A model generated the notes under the pieces. It was not told the origin of the DNA and did not search any database. It was given only the letters and a program-made list of their open reading frames with translations. The position numbers and the translations under genes were made by a program. Positions 30,590 to 39,218 of a stretch of DNA of 42,975 nucleotides are shown here, in pieces (the stretch's first letter is position 1; every line of letters begins with the position of its first letter). The DNA comes from Streptomyces sp. A1136 (GTDB lineage Bacteria; Actinomycetota; Actinomycetes; Streptomycetales; Streptomycetaceae), in the NCBI RefSeq assembly GCF_004795055.1, contig NZ_SSBJ01000048.1:1-42975 (forward strand). Reading direction: 5' to 3'.

Positions 30590-31789
30590 ATGGACTTCGG
30601 CTTCGGGCCCGCGGACGAGGAACTGCGCGGCCACGCCCGGTCGTGGCTGGGCGAGCACCTCGTCGGCCCGTACGCGCACGCCCGCGGGCTCGGTGGGCCC
30701 GGCAGCGAACACGAGGGGATCGGGGCCCGGCGGGCCTGGGAGCGCGAGCTGGGCCGCGGCGGCTGGATCGGCCAGGGCTGGGACGTCCCCGACGGCGCCT
30801 ACGGACAGCGCCGGCTCTCCCTGACGGGGCAGGTGGTGTGGGCGGAGGAGTACGCCGCGCTGCGCGCCCCCGGGCGGGTCGGCCACATCGGGGAGAACCT
30901 CCTCGCGCCCACCCTCGTCGCCTACGGGACCCGGCGGCAGCGGGACCGCTACCTGCCGGGCATCGCCCGAGGCGAGGAGCTGTGGTGCCAGGGTTACAGC
31001 GAGCCCGGCGCCGGCTCCGACCTCGCCGCGATCCGTACGGCCGCCGTCCGCGACCCCGCCGACGGGCGCTACCGGATCACCGGGCAGAAGATCTGGACCT
31101 CCCTCGCCCGGGACGCCGACTGGTGCTTCGTCCTGGCCCGCACCGAACCCGGCTCCCGCCGCCACCGGGGCCTGACCTTCCTGCTGGTTCCGATGGACCA
31201 GCCGGACCGCGTCGAGGTCCGGCCCATCCGCCAGCTGACCGGGACCAGCGAGTTCAACGAGGTGTTCTTCGACGGGGCGGTCGCCGCCGAGGCCGTCGGC
31301 GGTGAAGGCGACGGCTGGACCGTGGCCATGGGCCTGCTCGCCCTGGAGCGGGGCGTGTCCACCCTCGTGCAGCAGATCGGCTTCGCGGCCGAGCTGGAAC
31401 GGGTCCTGGCCGCCCATGCCGCCTCCGGCGCGGACGATCCCGTCCTGCGGGAGCGGCTGGTGCGCCAGTGGGCCGAGCTGCGCACCATGCGGTGGAACGC
31501 CCTGCGCACCCTGGGGGGCCGGGCGGACCAGGGCGCGCCGAGCGTCGCGAAGCTCCTGTGGGGCGGCTGGCACCGGCGGCTCGGCGAGCTGGCCGTCGCG
31601 GTGCGCGGCGCGGCGGCCACCGCCGGACCGGCCGACTGGGACCGGCAGAGCCCGTACGAACACGGGCTCGACGAGGAACAGCGCCTCTTCCTGTTCAGCC
31701 GGGCCGACACCATCTACGGCGGCTCGGACGAGATCCAGCGGAACATCATCGCCGAGCGCGTGCTCGGCCTGCCCAGAGAGACGCGGTGA
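30590..31789 (+). CDS. Acyl-CoA dehydrogenase
   Basis: 399 residues from ATG at 30590 (AGGGGAA upstream), 8 bp after the SDR gene. LWCQGYSEPGAGSDLAAIRT at 131-150 is the FAD loop; GQKIWTSLARDADWC follows. The C-terminal TIYGGSDEIQRNIIAERVLG lacks the EGT-type Glu, and Glu253 in LALERGVST is the probable helix-G base, as in the first dehydrogenase of the island. It ends 4 bp before the alcohol dehydrogenase gene. No partner subunit follows, so it is probably a homomer or pairs with the chain encoded at 24350. Confidence 0.9.
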   Translation: MDFGFGPADEELRGHARSWLGEHLVGPYAHARGLGGPGSEHEGIGARRAWERELGRGGWIGQGWDVPDGAYGQRRLSLTGQVVWAEEYAALRAPGRVGHIGENLLAPTLVAYGTRRQRDRYLPGIARGEELWCQGYSEPGAGSDLAAIRTAAVRDPADGRYRITGQKIWTSLARDADWCFVLARTEPGSRRHRGLTFLLVPMDQPDRVEVRPIRQLTGTSEFNEVFFDGAVAAEAVGGEGDGWTVAMGLLALERGVSTLVQQIGFAAELERVLAAHAASGADDPVLRERLVRQWAELRTMRWNALRTLGGRADQGAPSVAKLLWGGWHRRLGELAVAVRGAAATAGPADWDRQSPYEHGLDEEQRLFLFSRADTIYGGSDEIQRNIIAERVLGLPRETR

Positions 31790-31793
31790 CGAG

Positions 31794-32861
31794 ATGCGAG
31801 GCGTCGTGTTCGACGGCAAGCAGGCCCGGGTGGTCGACGATCTGGAGGTCCGCGACCCGGGGCCGGGGGAGGTGCTGGTCGCGATATCGGCGGCCGGGCT
31901 GTGCCACAGCGACCTCTCGGTGATCGACGGGACCATCCCGTTCCCGCCGCCGGTGGTACTGGGGCACGAGGGCGCGGGGGTGGTGGAGGCCGTGGGACCC
32001 GGCGTCACCCACGTGGAGGCCGGGGACCACGTGTCGCTGTCCACCCTCGCCAACTGCGGGGCGTGCGCCGACTGCGACCGGGGCCGGCCCACGATGTGCC
32101 GCAAGGCGATCGGCATGCCGGGGCGACCCTTCTCGCGCGCCGGGACGCCGCTGTTCCAGTTCGCCGCCAACTCGGCCTTCGCCGAGCGGACGATCGTCAA
32201 GGCCGTACAGGCCGTGAAGATCCCCGAGGACATCCCGGCGACGTCGGCCGCGCTGATCGGGTGCGGCGTCCTGACCGGGGTGGGGGCGGTCCTGAACCGG
32301 GCGCGGGTGGGCCACGGAGAGTCGGTGGTCGTCATCGGCGCGGGCGGCATCGGGTTGAACGTGCTCCAGGGCGCCCGGATCGCGGGGGCCGGGACCGTCG
32401 TCGCGGTGGACGCCAACCCGGCGAAGGAGGCGGTGGCGCGGCAGTTCGGCGCCACCCACTTCATCGACGCCTCGGCCGCCGGCGACACCTCCGCGGCGGT
32501 CCGCGAGATCCTGCCGACCGGCGCGGACCACGCCTTCGAGTGCGTGGGCCACGTACGGCTCATCCGGCAGGCCGTCGACCTCCTCGACCGGCACGGACAG
32601 GCGGTCCTGCTGGGCGTGCCCGGCTTCAAGGAGGAGGCGTCCTTCCAGGTGTCGTCCCTGTACCTGGACAAGACGATCATGGGTTGCCGGTACGGGTCCT
32701 CCCGGCCGCAACGCGACATCGCGCTGTACGCCGAGCTGTACCGGCAGGGGAAGCTGCTGCTGGACGAGCTGGTGACGGAGGTCTACCCGGTGGAGGACTT
32801 CGCGAAGGCGGTGGACGACGCCCGGCACGGGCGCGTCGCGCGCGGGGTGCTCACCTTCTGA
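31794..32861 (+). CDS. Zinc-dependent alcohol dehydrogenase (MDR family)
   Basis: 355 residues from ATG at 31794. Catalytic zinc ligands are Cys37 and His58/Glu59 in GLCHSD and GHEGAGVVEAVG. The structural zinc lobe has Cys88, Cys91, Cys94 and Cys102 (CGACADCDRGRPTMC). The cofactor loop is VIGAGGIGLNVLQGA. The long class-III-like insertion and GCGVLTGVGAV place it near actinobacterial NAD- or mycofactocin-associated alcohol dehydrogenases. It probably oxidises a hydroxylated intermediate. Last gene of the SDR operon, ending at a bidirectional terminator. Confidence 0.9.
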   Translation: MRGVVFDGKQARVVDDLEVRDPGPGEVLVAISAAGLCHSDLSVIDGTIPFPPPVVLGHEGAGVVEAVGPGVTHVEAGDHVSLSTLANCGACADCDRGRPTMCRKAIGMPGRPFSRAGTPLFQFAANSAFAERTIVKAVQAVKIPEDIPATSAALIGCGVLTGVGAVLNRARVGHGESVVVIGAGGIGLNVLQGARIAGAGTVVAVDANPAKEAVARQFGATHFIDASAAGDTSAAVREILPTGADHAFECVGHVRLIRQAVDLLDRHGQAVLLGVPGFKEEASFQVSSLYLDKTIMGCRYGSSRPQRDIALYAELYRQGKLLLDELVTEVYPVEDFAKAVDDARHGRVARGVLTF

Positions 32862-32869
32862 CGCCGTCC

Positions 32870-32913
32870 GGGGCCCCCTCTTCCCGGACGGCGTCCCCGG
32901 GAAGAGGGGCCCC
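32870..32913. terminator. Bidirectional hairpin terminator
   Basis: GGGGCCCCCTCTTCCCGG (32870-32887) pairs with 32897-32913 with one bulged base. It lies between the convergent alcohol dehydrogenase and flavin reductase genes. Confidence 0.8.
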
Positions 32914-32923
32914 GATCGGGCGG

Positions 32924-33556
32924 TCAGGGGGCGAAGCGGCCGAACCTGCCCCGGTGGAACAGGAGCGGGTCGCCTTCGCCGGCCGCGCCCAGGGCCTCGA
33001 CGCGGCCCACCACGATGAGGTGGTCCCCGCCCGTGTGGACGGCGTGGACACGGCAGTCGATCCACGCCGGCACGGCGTCGAGCAGGGGTGACCCGGTCGC
33101 GGGGGAGGGGCCGTGCGCGACGCCCGCGAACTTGTCGGCGCCGCTGACCGCGAAGGACCGGCACAGCGCTCCCTGTTCGGCGCCCAGGATGTTGACGCAG
33201 AACACCCCCGCCCGGGCGATCCGGGGCCAGGTGGTCGAGGTCCGCGCCACCATGAAGGTGACCAGCGGCGGTTCCAGGGACAGCGAGGCGAACGACTGGC
33301 AGGCGAAGCCGGCCGGCCCGTCCGCGCCGTCGGTGGCCGGGGCGGTGATGACGGTGACCCCGCTGGCGAAGTTCCCGAGGACGGCCCGGAACTCGGCGGG
33401 GGCGACCGGCGCCCGCTCGTCCTCCCGTACGGCCCGCAGGTCGGGGCGCGGCAGCGCGTCGCCCGGCAGCGGATCGGGCTCCGCCGCGGCGGAGGTGGGG
33501 GAGCCGACCGACCTGAGGTATCGGACGACGGTGGCCGCCATCCCTGCGTGTCCCAT
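32924..33556 (-). CDS. Flavin reductase-like FMN-binding protein
   Basis: About 210 residues. ATG at 33556, GTG at 33559 and ATG at 33541 are all possible starts. The split-barrel flavin reductase domain runs from about residue 45 (FRAVLGNFASGVTVITAPAT, FACQSFASLSLEPPLVTFMV, GVFCVNILGAEQGALCRSFA, DCRVHAVHTGGDHLIVVGRV). It resembles the reductase partners (HpaC, HsaB) that supply reduced flavin to two-component monooxygenases. No matching oxygenase component is in the window; the FMO-type enzyme at 37813 carries its own FAD and NADPH sites. Operator D lies 17 bp upstream of its start. Confidence 0.88.
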   Translation of the reverse strand: MGHAGMAATVVRYLRSVGSPTSAAAEPDPLPGDALPRPDLRAVREDERAPVAPAEFRAVLGNFASGVTVITAPATDGADGPAGFACQSFASLSLEPPLVTFMVARTSTTWPRIARAGVFCVNILGAEQGALCRSFAVSGADKFAGVAHGPSPATGSPLLDAVPAWIDCRVHAVHTGGDHLIVVGRVEALGAAGEGDPLLFHRGRFGRFAP

Positions 33557-33572
33557 CACCCTTCGATTGAAG

Positions 33573-33587
33573 CTGACGGTTCGTCAG
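33573..33587. promoter_or_regulatory. Operator D of the island palindrome (perfect)
   Basis: CTGACGGTTCGTCAG matches the consensus palindrome exactly and lies 17 bp upstream of the flavin reductase ATG. Confidence 0.75.
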
Positions 33588-33757
33588 ATGTGAAGGGGTG
33601 GGACGGCCCGGGCCGAGGGGCCCGCTCTACCCCGGTCGGGTGAAACCCCGGCCCGCCCCGACCCGTACGCCGGGCAGCCGCGCGCGGGCTCGGCATGGTG
33701 GCGGGGACCGGCGTGCCGCCGTACGCCGGACCACCGCAGACACCCGGGAGAGACCCC

Positions 33758-34537
33758 ATGCTCGGCACCGATTTCCGTACCGGCTCACCCAACTGGCTGG
33801 ACCTCGGGAGCCCCGACGTCGACGCCGCCGTCGCCTTCTACCGCGGCGTCTTCGGCTGGGACTTCGTCTCCGCCGGCCCCGAGGCCGGCGGGTACGGCTT
33901 CTTCCGGCAGGGCGGCAAGACCGTCGCCGCGATCGGCCCGCTCACCGAGGAGGGCGCCAAGTCCGCCTGGATGGTCCACTTCATGAGCCCGGACGTGCGG
34001 GCCACCGCCCAGGCCGTCCGGGACGGCGGCGGCACCGTCCGGATGGAGCCGATGGACGTCATGGGGGAGGGGTGGCTCGCCCAGTTCACCGACCCGCAGG
34101 GTGCCCAGTTCGCCTCGTGGCAGCCCGGGAAGACCGCCGGCCTGGAGGTGGCCTCGGCCGAGAACTCGCTGGTCTGGGTGGAGCTGCACGCGCCGGACCC
34201 GCTCGCGGCCGTCTCCTTCTACACCGGGGTGTTCGGCTGGCGCGGCGAGGAGATGCAGGTGCCCGGGATGACGTACCGGGTCCTGAGCACCGCGGACGGC
34301 GACCAGCGCGAGGCGTCCTTCGGCGGGGTCGCGCCGCTGGGTGACGGCGGCCCGGGGCCGAGCTGGGTCCCCTACTTCCACGTCACGGACACGGACGCCA
34401 CCGCGGACACCGTGCAGGGCAAGGGCGGCTCGGTGCTCATGCCGGCGGCGGACGTGCCGGACGTCGGCCGGATCGCCTGGGTGGCGGACCCGTTCGGGGC
34501 GACGTTCGCGCTGCTGAAGCCCAACCCCCGGATGTAG
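33758..34537 (+). CDS. VOC (glyoxalase/dioxygenase-fold) protein with two domains
   Basis: 259 residues from ATG at 33758 (GGGAGAGA upstream). Two tandem VOC modules are seen: residues about 10-125 (SPNWLDLGSPDVDAAVAFYR, GVFGWDF) and about 135-258 (LVWVELHAPDPLAAVSFYTG, VFGWRGEEM). This matches the two-module 27-kDa antigen CFP30B/hydroxylase type. Metal ligands are incomplete, so enzymatic activity is unclear. Operator D is 170 bp away, so membership of the island regulon is uncertain. It is convergent with the enoyl-CoA hydratase gene. Confidence 0.88.
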   Translation: MLGTDFRTGSPNWLDLGSPDVDAAVAFYRGVFGWDFVSAGPEAGGYGFFRQGGKTVAAIGPLTEEGAKSAWMVHFMSPDVRATAQAVRDGGGTVRMEPMDVMGEGWLAQFTDPQGAQFASWQPGKTAGLEVASAENSLVWVELHAPDPLAAVSFYTGVFGWRGEEMQVPGMTYRVLSTADGDQREASFGGVAPLGDGGPGPSWVPYFHVTDTDATADTVQGKGGSVLMPAADVPDVGRIAWVADPFGATFALLKPNPRM

Positions 34538-34579
34538 GGCCGCTCGGCGGCGCCGTACGCGGGCCGCCGCCCCGCGCGG

Positions 34580-35380
34580 TCAGCGGCCGAGGTACTTGGG
34601 GGTGCGACGCTCAACGAAACTCGCGACGCCCTCATTGGCGTCGGCGGTGGTCATGTTGATCTCCTGGGCGGCGGCCTCGGCGGCGAGCGCGGCCGCCCGG
34701 TCACCGTCCAGCGAGGCGTTGACCAGCTGTTTCGTCAGGGCCAGGGCTCGGGTCGGGCCCTGGGCCAGGCGCTCCGCCCAGCCGCGGGCGGTCGCCTCCA
34801 GGGCCTCGGCCGGAACCACCGCGTTGACCAGCCCCAGGCGTGCGGCCTCGACGGCGGGGACGGCGTCGCCGAAGAACATCAACTCCTTGGCCTTCTGCGG
34901 CCCGAGCAGGCGGGGCAGGAGGTACGCCCCACCGCCGTCCGGCACCAGGCCCCGGCGCACGAACACCTCGATGAAGCGCGCCGCTTCGGCCGCGATGACC
35001 AGGTCGCAGGCGAGGGCCAGATGGGCGCCGATACCGGCCGCGGTGCCGTTGACCGCGGCGATGACCGGCTTCTCGCAGTCGAGGACCGCGGTGATCAGAC
35101 GCTGGGCGCCGAGCCGGATCACGCGGGCCACGTCCCCCGCGACGCGCTCACCGGCGGCCGGCCCCCCGCGCAGGTCGGCGCCCGCGCAGAACCCCTTCCC
35201 GGAGGCGGTGAGGACGACGGCCCGCACGCCGGGGTCCCCGGACGCCCGCGCGAGCAACGCGATGACCCGCTCCCGCTGCTCCGGGGTGACGGCGTTCATG
35301 GCCTCGGGCCGGTTCAGCGTGATCCACGAGACGCCGTCCTCGACGCGGTGCAGCACGTCGTCCTGCGGGGCGCGGGTCAT
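34580..35380 (-). CDS. Enoyl-CoA hydratase/isomerase
   Basis: 266 residues of the crotonase fold. The oxyanion-hole segments are SGKGFCAGADLRGG and NGTAAGIGAHLALACDLVIA. RFIEVFVRRGLVPDGGGAYL is the active-site helix region, with the Glu of the first catalytic position (IEV) and Asp in VPDGG, as in PaaG/PaaB-like isomerases and hydratases. It hydrates or isomerises an enoyl-CoA in the island's pathway. It is 34 bp downstream of the CoA-ligase gene on the same strand, so probably cotranscribed under operators E and F. Confidence 0.92.
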   Translation of the reverse strand: MTRAPQDDVLHRVEDGVSWITLNRPEAMNAVTPEQRERVIALLARASGDPGVRAVVLTASGKGFCAGADLRGGPAAGERVAGDVARVIRLGAQRLITAVLDCEKPVIAAVNGTAAGIGAHLALACDLVIAAEAARFIEVFVRRGLVPDGGGAYLLPRLLGPQKAKELMFFGDAVPAVEAARLGLVNAVVPAEALEATARGWAERLAQGPTRALALTKQLVNASLDGDRAAALAAEAAAQEINMTTADANEGVASFVERRTPKYLGR

Positions 35381-35414
35381 GGCCGGACTCCCTTCGTGGC
35401 GGGCGGGGGCGGCG

Positions 35415-37649
35415 TCATCGGCAGACGGCCAGGGCGTCCAGGGCCACCGCGCCCTGGCCGCGGGGGAGGACCATGAGCGGGTTCACGTCCAGCTCGGAGA
35501 GGGTGTCGCCCAGCTCCAGGGCCATCCGCTGGACCCGTAGGACTACCTCCACCAGCGCGTCCACGTCCGCCGGCGGTGCACCCCGTACGCCCTCCAGCAA
35601 CGCGTGCCCGCGCAGTTCGGTCAGCATCGCCCGCGCCTGGTCCTCCCCGAACGGCGGCACCCGCACCGCGGCGTCGCGCAGGACCTCCACCAGCACCCCG
35701 CCCAGGCCCACCGTCACCGTCGGGCCGAAGAGGTCGTCCCGGGTCACGCCGACGACCATCTCGACGCCCCGCTCGACCATCTGGCAGACGAGGATGCCGT
35801 CCAGGGGGACGTTCTCGTAGCGGGCGATGTCCGTCAGCTCCCGGTAGGCGTCACGGATCTGGCTCGCCGAGGTCAGGCCGATCTTGACCAGACCCAGCTC
35901 CGTCTTGTGCCCCAACTGCGGCCCCGAGGCCTTCATGACGACCGGGTACCCGACCAGCCCCGCCGCCCGCACCGCCGCCGCCGCGCTGGTCACCAACTGC
36001 TCGCGCGGGACCCGTATCCCGTACGCCCGCAGGAGCTGCTTCGCCGCGTGCTCGCTGAGCTGCCGGCCCGGGCGCATCAGGGCCTGCGCCTTGCGGTACG
36101 AGGGGGAGGGCGTCCGCGGGGCGTCGTCGAAGGGCGAGCGGTAGGAGGCGGTGAAGCGGTGGTGGCCGAGGTAGGCCCGTACGGCGGTGATGCAGTTGCC
36201 GAAGGTGCGGAAGGTGGCCACTCGGGAGGAGCCGAGCAGTGTGGTGCGGTACGCCTCCTCCGTGCCGACGGGGGAGCCCCAGATCACGCAGACCAGCTTG
36301 TCCGTCCGCTCGGCGGCGTCCACCAGGTCCCGCGCCAGCTTGTCGCTTATGGGCGGGAACGGCCCGGTGATCGGGCAGATCAGGACGCCGACGGACGGGT
36401 CGGCCAGGATCGCCTCGATGATCTTGGGGCCGCGCCAGTCGCCGACGGGGTGGCCGCCGTTGTCCACGGGGTTCGCGACGTTCAGGTACTCCGGTATCCA
36501 CTGGTGCAGCTCGGCCTGCTTGGCCTGCGAGAGGGTGGGCAGCGTCAGCCCCGCCTCGGTCGCCAGGTCGGAGAAGTGCGCCCCGGTGCCGCCGGATATG
36601 GAGTACACGACGACCCCTTCCGTCCGGGGCCGGCGGGCGCGGGCCAGCAGGGCGGCGGTGTCCTGGAGCTCGTCCAGGCCGTCGACCCGGATCACCCCGA
36701 ACTGGCGCATGGCCGCGTCCACGACCGCGTCGGCGCCGGTCAGCTTCCCGGTGTGGGAGGCCGCCGTCCGGGCGCCGGTCTCGGTGCGGCCGACCTTGAC
36801 GGCGACGACGGGCACCCCGGCCCGCGCGGCCCGGTCGGCGGCGAGCAGGAAGGCGCGGCCGTCCTTGAGTCCTTCCACGTAACAGGCGATGGCGCCGACC
36901 TCGGGCCGCTCGGCGAAGTAGGAGATGAAGTCGGCGGTCTCCAGATCGGCCTCGTTGCCCGTGGGGGCCCAGTGCGAGAGTCGGATGCCGAGTTCCTGGA
37001 GGGCGTACACGGGCCGGCCCTGGTGACCGGACTGGGTGATCAGCGCGATGGCCGGGCCGTCCAGGTCGTCGCGGAACGCCTCGAAGGCGTTGAGGTTGGT
37101 GTTGGGGCCGAGCAGCCGAAGGCCTGATCGGCGGACGGCGGCGGAGAGCCGGGCCTGGGCCGCGGCCCCGGCGTCACCGGTCTCGGCGAAGCCGGAGGCG
37201 AAGGCGACCGCGAACCTGACCTTGGACTCGGCCAGTTCCTCGATCACCGGGAGCGGGTCGGCCACCAGCAGGACCGCGAGGTCCACCTGTTCGGGCAAGG
37301 CGGCCACGGAGGCGTGGCAGGGGAGTCCGAAGACGGTGGCGCGGGTGGGGTGGACGGGGTGGACGCGGGCCCCGACGCGCTCCGCCCAGGCGATGAGCTG
37401 CCGGGTGATGCCGGTGTTCGGTCTGCCCTCGGCGTCGGAGGCGCCGATGACGGCCACGGACTCGGGTCGGAAGAACCGGTCCAGGTCGGGCACGTCTGAG
37501 CGCAGCGGCCGTCCGCTGACGTCCAGTGCGGCCGCGTCCTGCGCGGAGGGGGCCGTCGTGGAATGGACGGCCGTCCGGGGGGTCTCGCCGCAGGCCTCGA
37601 CCCGTGCGCGGAAGTCGGTGGTGAGGGTGCCGTGAGTAGATCCAAGCAT
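35415..37649 (-). CDS. Acetate-CoA ligase (ADP-forming)-type acyl-CoA synthetase
   Basis: 744 residues with the fused domains of NDP-forming acyl-CoA synthetases: CoA-binding Rossmann domain (about 58-185, RPESVAVIGASDAEGRPNTG), succinyl-CoA-ligase-like domain (about 195-480) with the probable phosphohistidine His299 in AASHTGKL, and a C-terminal ATP-grasp domain (about 520-744, QLLRAYGIRVPREQLVTS, GYPVVMKASGPQLGHKTELG). It forms an acyl-CoA from acid, ATP and CoA. A 50-residue N-terminal extension precedes the first domain. It leads the operon with the enoyl-CoA hydratase, and two island palindromes lie upstream. It could activate the acid released by the pathway. Confidence 0.9.
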   Translation of the reverse strand: MLGSTHGTLTTDFRARVEACGETPRTAVHSTTAPSAQDAAALDVSGRPLRSDVPDLDRFFRPESVAVIGASDAEGRPNTGITRQLIAWAERVGARVHPVHPTRATVFGLPCHASVAALPEQVDLAVLLVADPLPVIEELAESKVRFAVAFASGFAETGDAGAAAQARLSAAVRRSGLRLLGPNTNLNAFEAFRDDLDGPAIALITQSGHQGRPVYALQELGIRLSHWAPTGNEADLETADFISYFAERPEVGAIACYVEGLKDGRAFLLAADRAARAGVPVVAVKVGRTETGARTAASHTGKLTGADAVVDAAMRQFGVIRVDGLDELQDTAALLARARRPRTEGVVVYSISGGTGAHFSDLATEAGLTLPTLSQAKQAELHQWIPEYLNVANPVDNGGHPVGDWRGPKIIEAILADPSVGVLICPITGPFPPISDKLARDLVDAAERTDKLVCVIWGSPVGTEEAYRTTLLGSSRVATFRTFGNCITAVRAYLGHHRFTASYRSPFDDAPRTPSPSYRKAQALMRPGRQLSEHAAKQLLRAYGIRVPREQLVTSAAAAVRAAGLVGYPVVMKASGPQLGHKTELGLVKIGLTSASQIRDAYRELTDIARYENVPLDGILVCQMVERGVEMVVGVTRDDLFGPTVTVGLGGVLVEVLRDAAVRVPPFGEDQARAMLTELRGHALLEGVRGAPPADVDALVEVVLRVQRMALELGDTLSELDVNPLMVLPRGQGAVALDALAVCR

Positions 37650-37693
37650 CGTTCCGCCCGCTCCTGCTCGATGAACTCCATGAGTCTCGCTAG

Positions 37694-37708
37694 CTGACGC
37701 ACAGTCAG
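37694..37708. promoter_or_regulatory. Operator E of the island palindrome
   Basis: CTGACGCACAGTCAG has one mismatch from the consensus. It lies 45 bp upstream of the CoA-ligase start (minus strand). Confidence 0.65.
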
Positions 37709-37717
37709 ATTACTGAA

Positions 37718-37732
37718 CTGACACGCCGTCAG
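37718..37732. promoter_or_regulatory. Operator F of the island palindrome
   Basis: CTGACACGCCGTCAG has one mismatch. Its centre is 24 bp from that of operator E, so the two lie close to the same face of the helix and could bind two dimers. Confidence 0.65.
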
Positions 37733-37812
37733 GAACAGGGTTGCGCTGGAAAGATGGTGGAGGTGGTGTGTGGAACGGTCCCAGATCCCCGCGTGGGGGG
37801 TCCAGGACGGTT

Positions 37813-39135
37813 TCAGCCGACCCGGCGGCGGGCGCGGGCGGTCCGGCGCCGGCCTTCGAGCGGGCCGCCCCCGTGCGGGTCGTCGCGGCCTTCGCGCCGG
37901 CGCCGGCGGGTCACGGCCTTGGCGATCCGCTCCGCGTCCAGGGCCATCTCGCGGAACATCCCGCTGATGGGGTTGGTGAACCCGGTGAAGTAGAGGTCCG
38001 GGGCCTCGGCGGCGGTGCGGGCGCCGTGCGTGCGGGGGCGGCCGCGCTCGTCGAGCACGCCGAGGTGGCCGACCAGTCCCTCCAGTGCCCGGCGGTAGCC
38101 GGTGGCCGCGATCACCACATCCGGGGTGATCCGGCTGCCGTCCGCCAGCTCCACCCCGGCGCCGTCGAAGGCGGTGACGGCGGCGACCGGTTCGACCGCA
38201 CCGCGACGGACGGCGCGGATCAGCCCGACGTCCTGAACGGGGATGGCGCCCTCGCGGACCCTGCTGTAGAGCCCGGTGGTGGGGCGCGGGAGCCCGTACG
38301 CCGACAGGTCCGGGACGGTCGCCTTGGCGACGAGCGCGCCGAGCCGGTCCACGAGCCCTACGGGAAGTCGGCGCACCAGGATCGCGCTGCGCTGGGCCGG
38401 CCAGCCGAGGCTGGAGCGGCGCACGATGTGCGGGGCGGTGCGGACGGCGAGCCGCACCCGTGCGGCCCCGCCCTCGGCGAGGTCGACGGCGATCTCCGCG
38501 CCGGTGTTGCCGACGCCGACCACGAGCACGTCCCGACCGGCGTACGGGGCGGGGTCGCGGTACTCGGCGGCGTGCAGCAGCCGGCCGGCGTAGCCCTCCC
38601 GGCCGGGCCAGTCGGGCAGCGCCGGGGTGTGGTTGAACCCGGTCGCCACGACGACGGCCCGCGCGGCCAGCACGCGGCCGCCGCCGGCGTACAGGGTCCA
38701 CCCGTCGCCGTCGGCGGCGCGTTCGATCCGGGTCACCTCCACGCCGGTGACCAGTTCCAGCTCGTGGAACTCGGCGTACTTCTCCAGGTAGCGCACGACG
38801 TCGGCCCGTGCGACCCACCGCCCGAAGCGGCGCGGCACGGCCAGCCCCGGAAGCCCGGAGAGGCGCCGCGTGGTGTGCAGGCGCAGCCGGTCGTAGTGGG
38901 CGCGCCAGGAGGCGCCGACGGCGTCGGACTTCTCGACCACCACGGCGCGGACGCCGCGGGCGCGCAACGATGCGGCGACGGCGAGGCCGCCGGGGCCGGC
39001 GCCGATCACGTACACGGGGCGCGGCTGGGTGGTCAGGTCGGGGGGCGTGGGGGCACCGGGCATGAGGTGTGAGCGTATCGACACGGAGGGTTGATGGGTC
39101 TCGGACAAGGAGGGAATCGATTGCGGATCGGTCAC
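37813..39135 (-). CDS. FMO-type flavin monooxygenase (NAD(P)/FAD-dependent)
   Basis: 440 residues from GTG at 39135 (GGAG 8 nt upstream); ATG at 39063 is a weaker alternative. The FAD motif is GAGPGG at 45-50 and the NADPH motif GVGNTG at 207-212. YAGRLLHAAEY (182-192) matches the FMO signature FxGxxxHxxx(Y/F) with Tyr for Phe. The C-terminal ATGYR and PDLYFTGFTNPISGMFREMA are also typical. It probably hydroxylates or Baeyer-Villiger-oxidises the island substrate. The tail is very basic. Operator G is 47 bp upstream and it is divergent from the DoxX operon. Confidence 0.88.
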   Translation of the reverse strand: MTDPQSIPSLSETHQPSVSIRSHLMPGAPTPPDLTTQPRPVYVIGAGPGGLAVAASLRARGVRAVVVEKSDAVGASWRAHYDRLRLHTTRRLSGLPGLAVPRRFGRWVARADVVRYLEKYAEFHELELVTGVEVTRIERAADGDGWTLYAGGGRVLAARAVVVATGFNHTPALPDWPGREGYAGRLLHAAEYRDPAPYAGRDVLVVGVGNTGAEIAVDLAEGGAARVRLAVRTAPHIVRRSSLGWPAQRSAILVRRLPVGLVDRLGALVAKATVPDLSAYGLPRPTTGLYSRVREGAIPVQDVGLIRAVRRGAVEPVAAVTAFDGAGVELADGSRITPDVVIAATGYRRALEGLVGHLGVLDERGRPRTHGARTAAEAPDLYFTGFTNPISGMFREMALDAERIAKAVTRRRRREGRDDPHGGGPLEGRRRTARARRRVG

Positions 39136-39181
39136 GGACCGGCTCCGGGGGCCTTGCGGTAACAGGTCCCGATCGGTTCAA

Positions 39182-39196
39182 CTGACGTATCGTCAG
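39182..39196. promoter_or_regulatory. Operator G of the island palindrome (perfect)
   Basis: CTGACGTATCGTCAG matches the consensus exactly. It lies between the divergent FMO-type gene (47 bp) and the DoxX-like gene (22 bp). Confidence 0.75.
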
Positions 39197-39218
39197 ATGT
39201 GGAGGATGGGGGCAGCCG

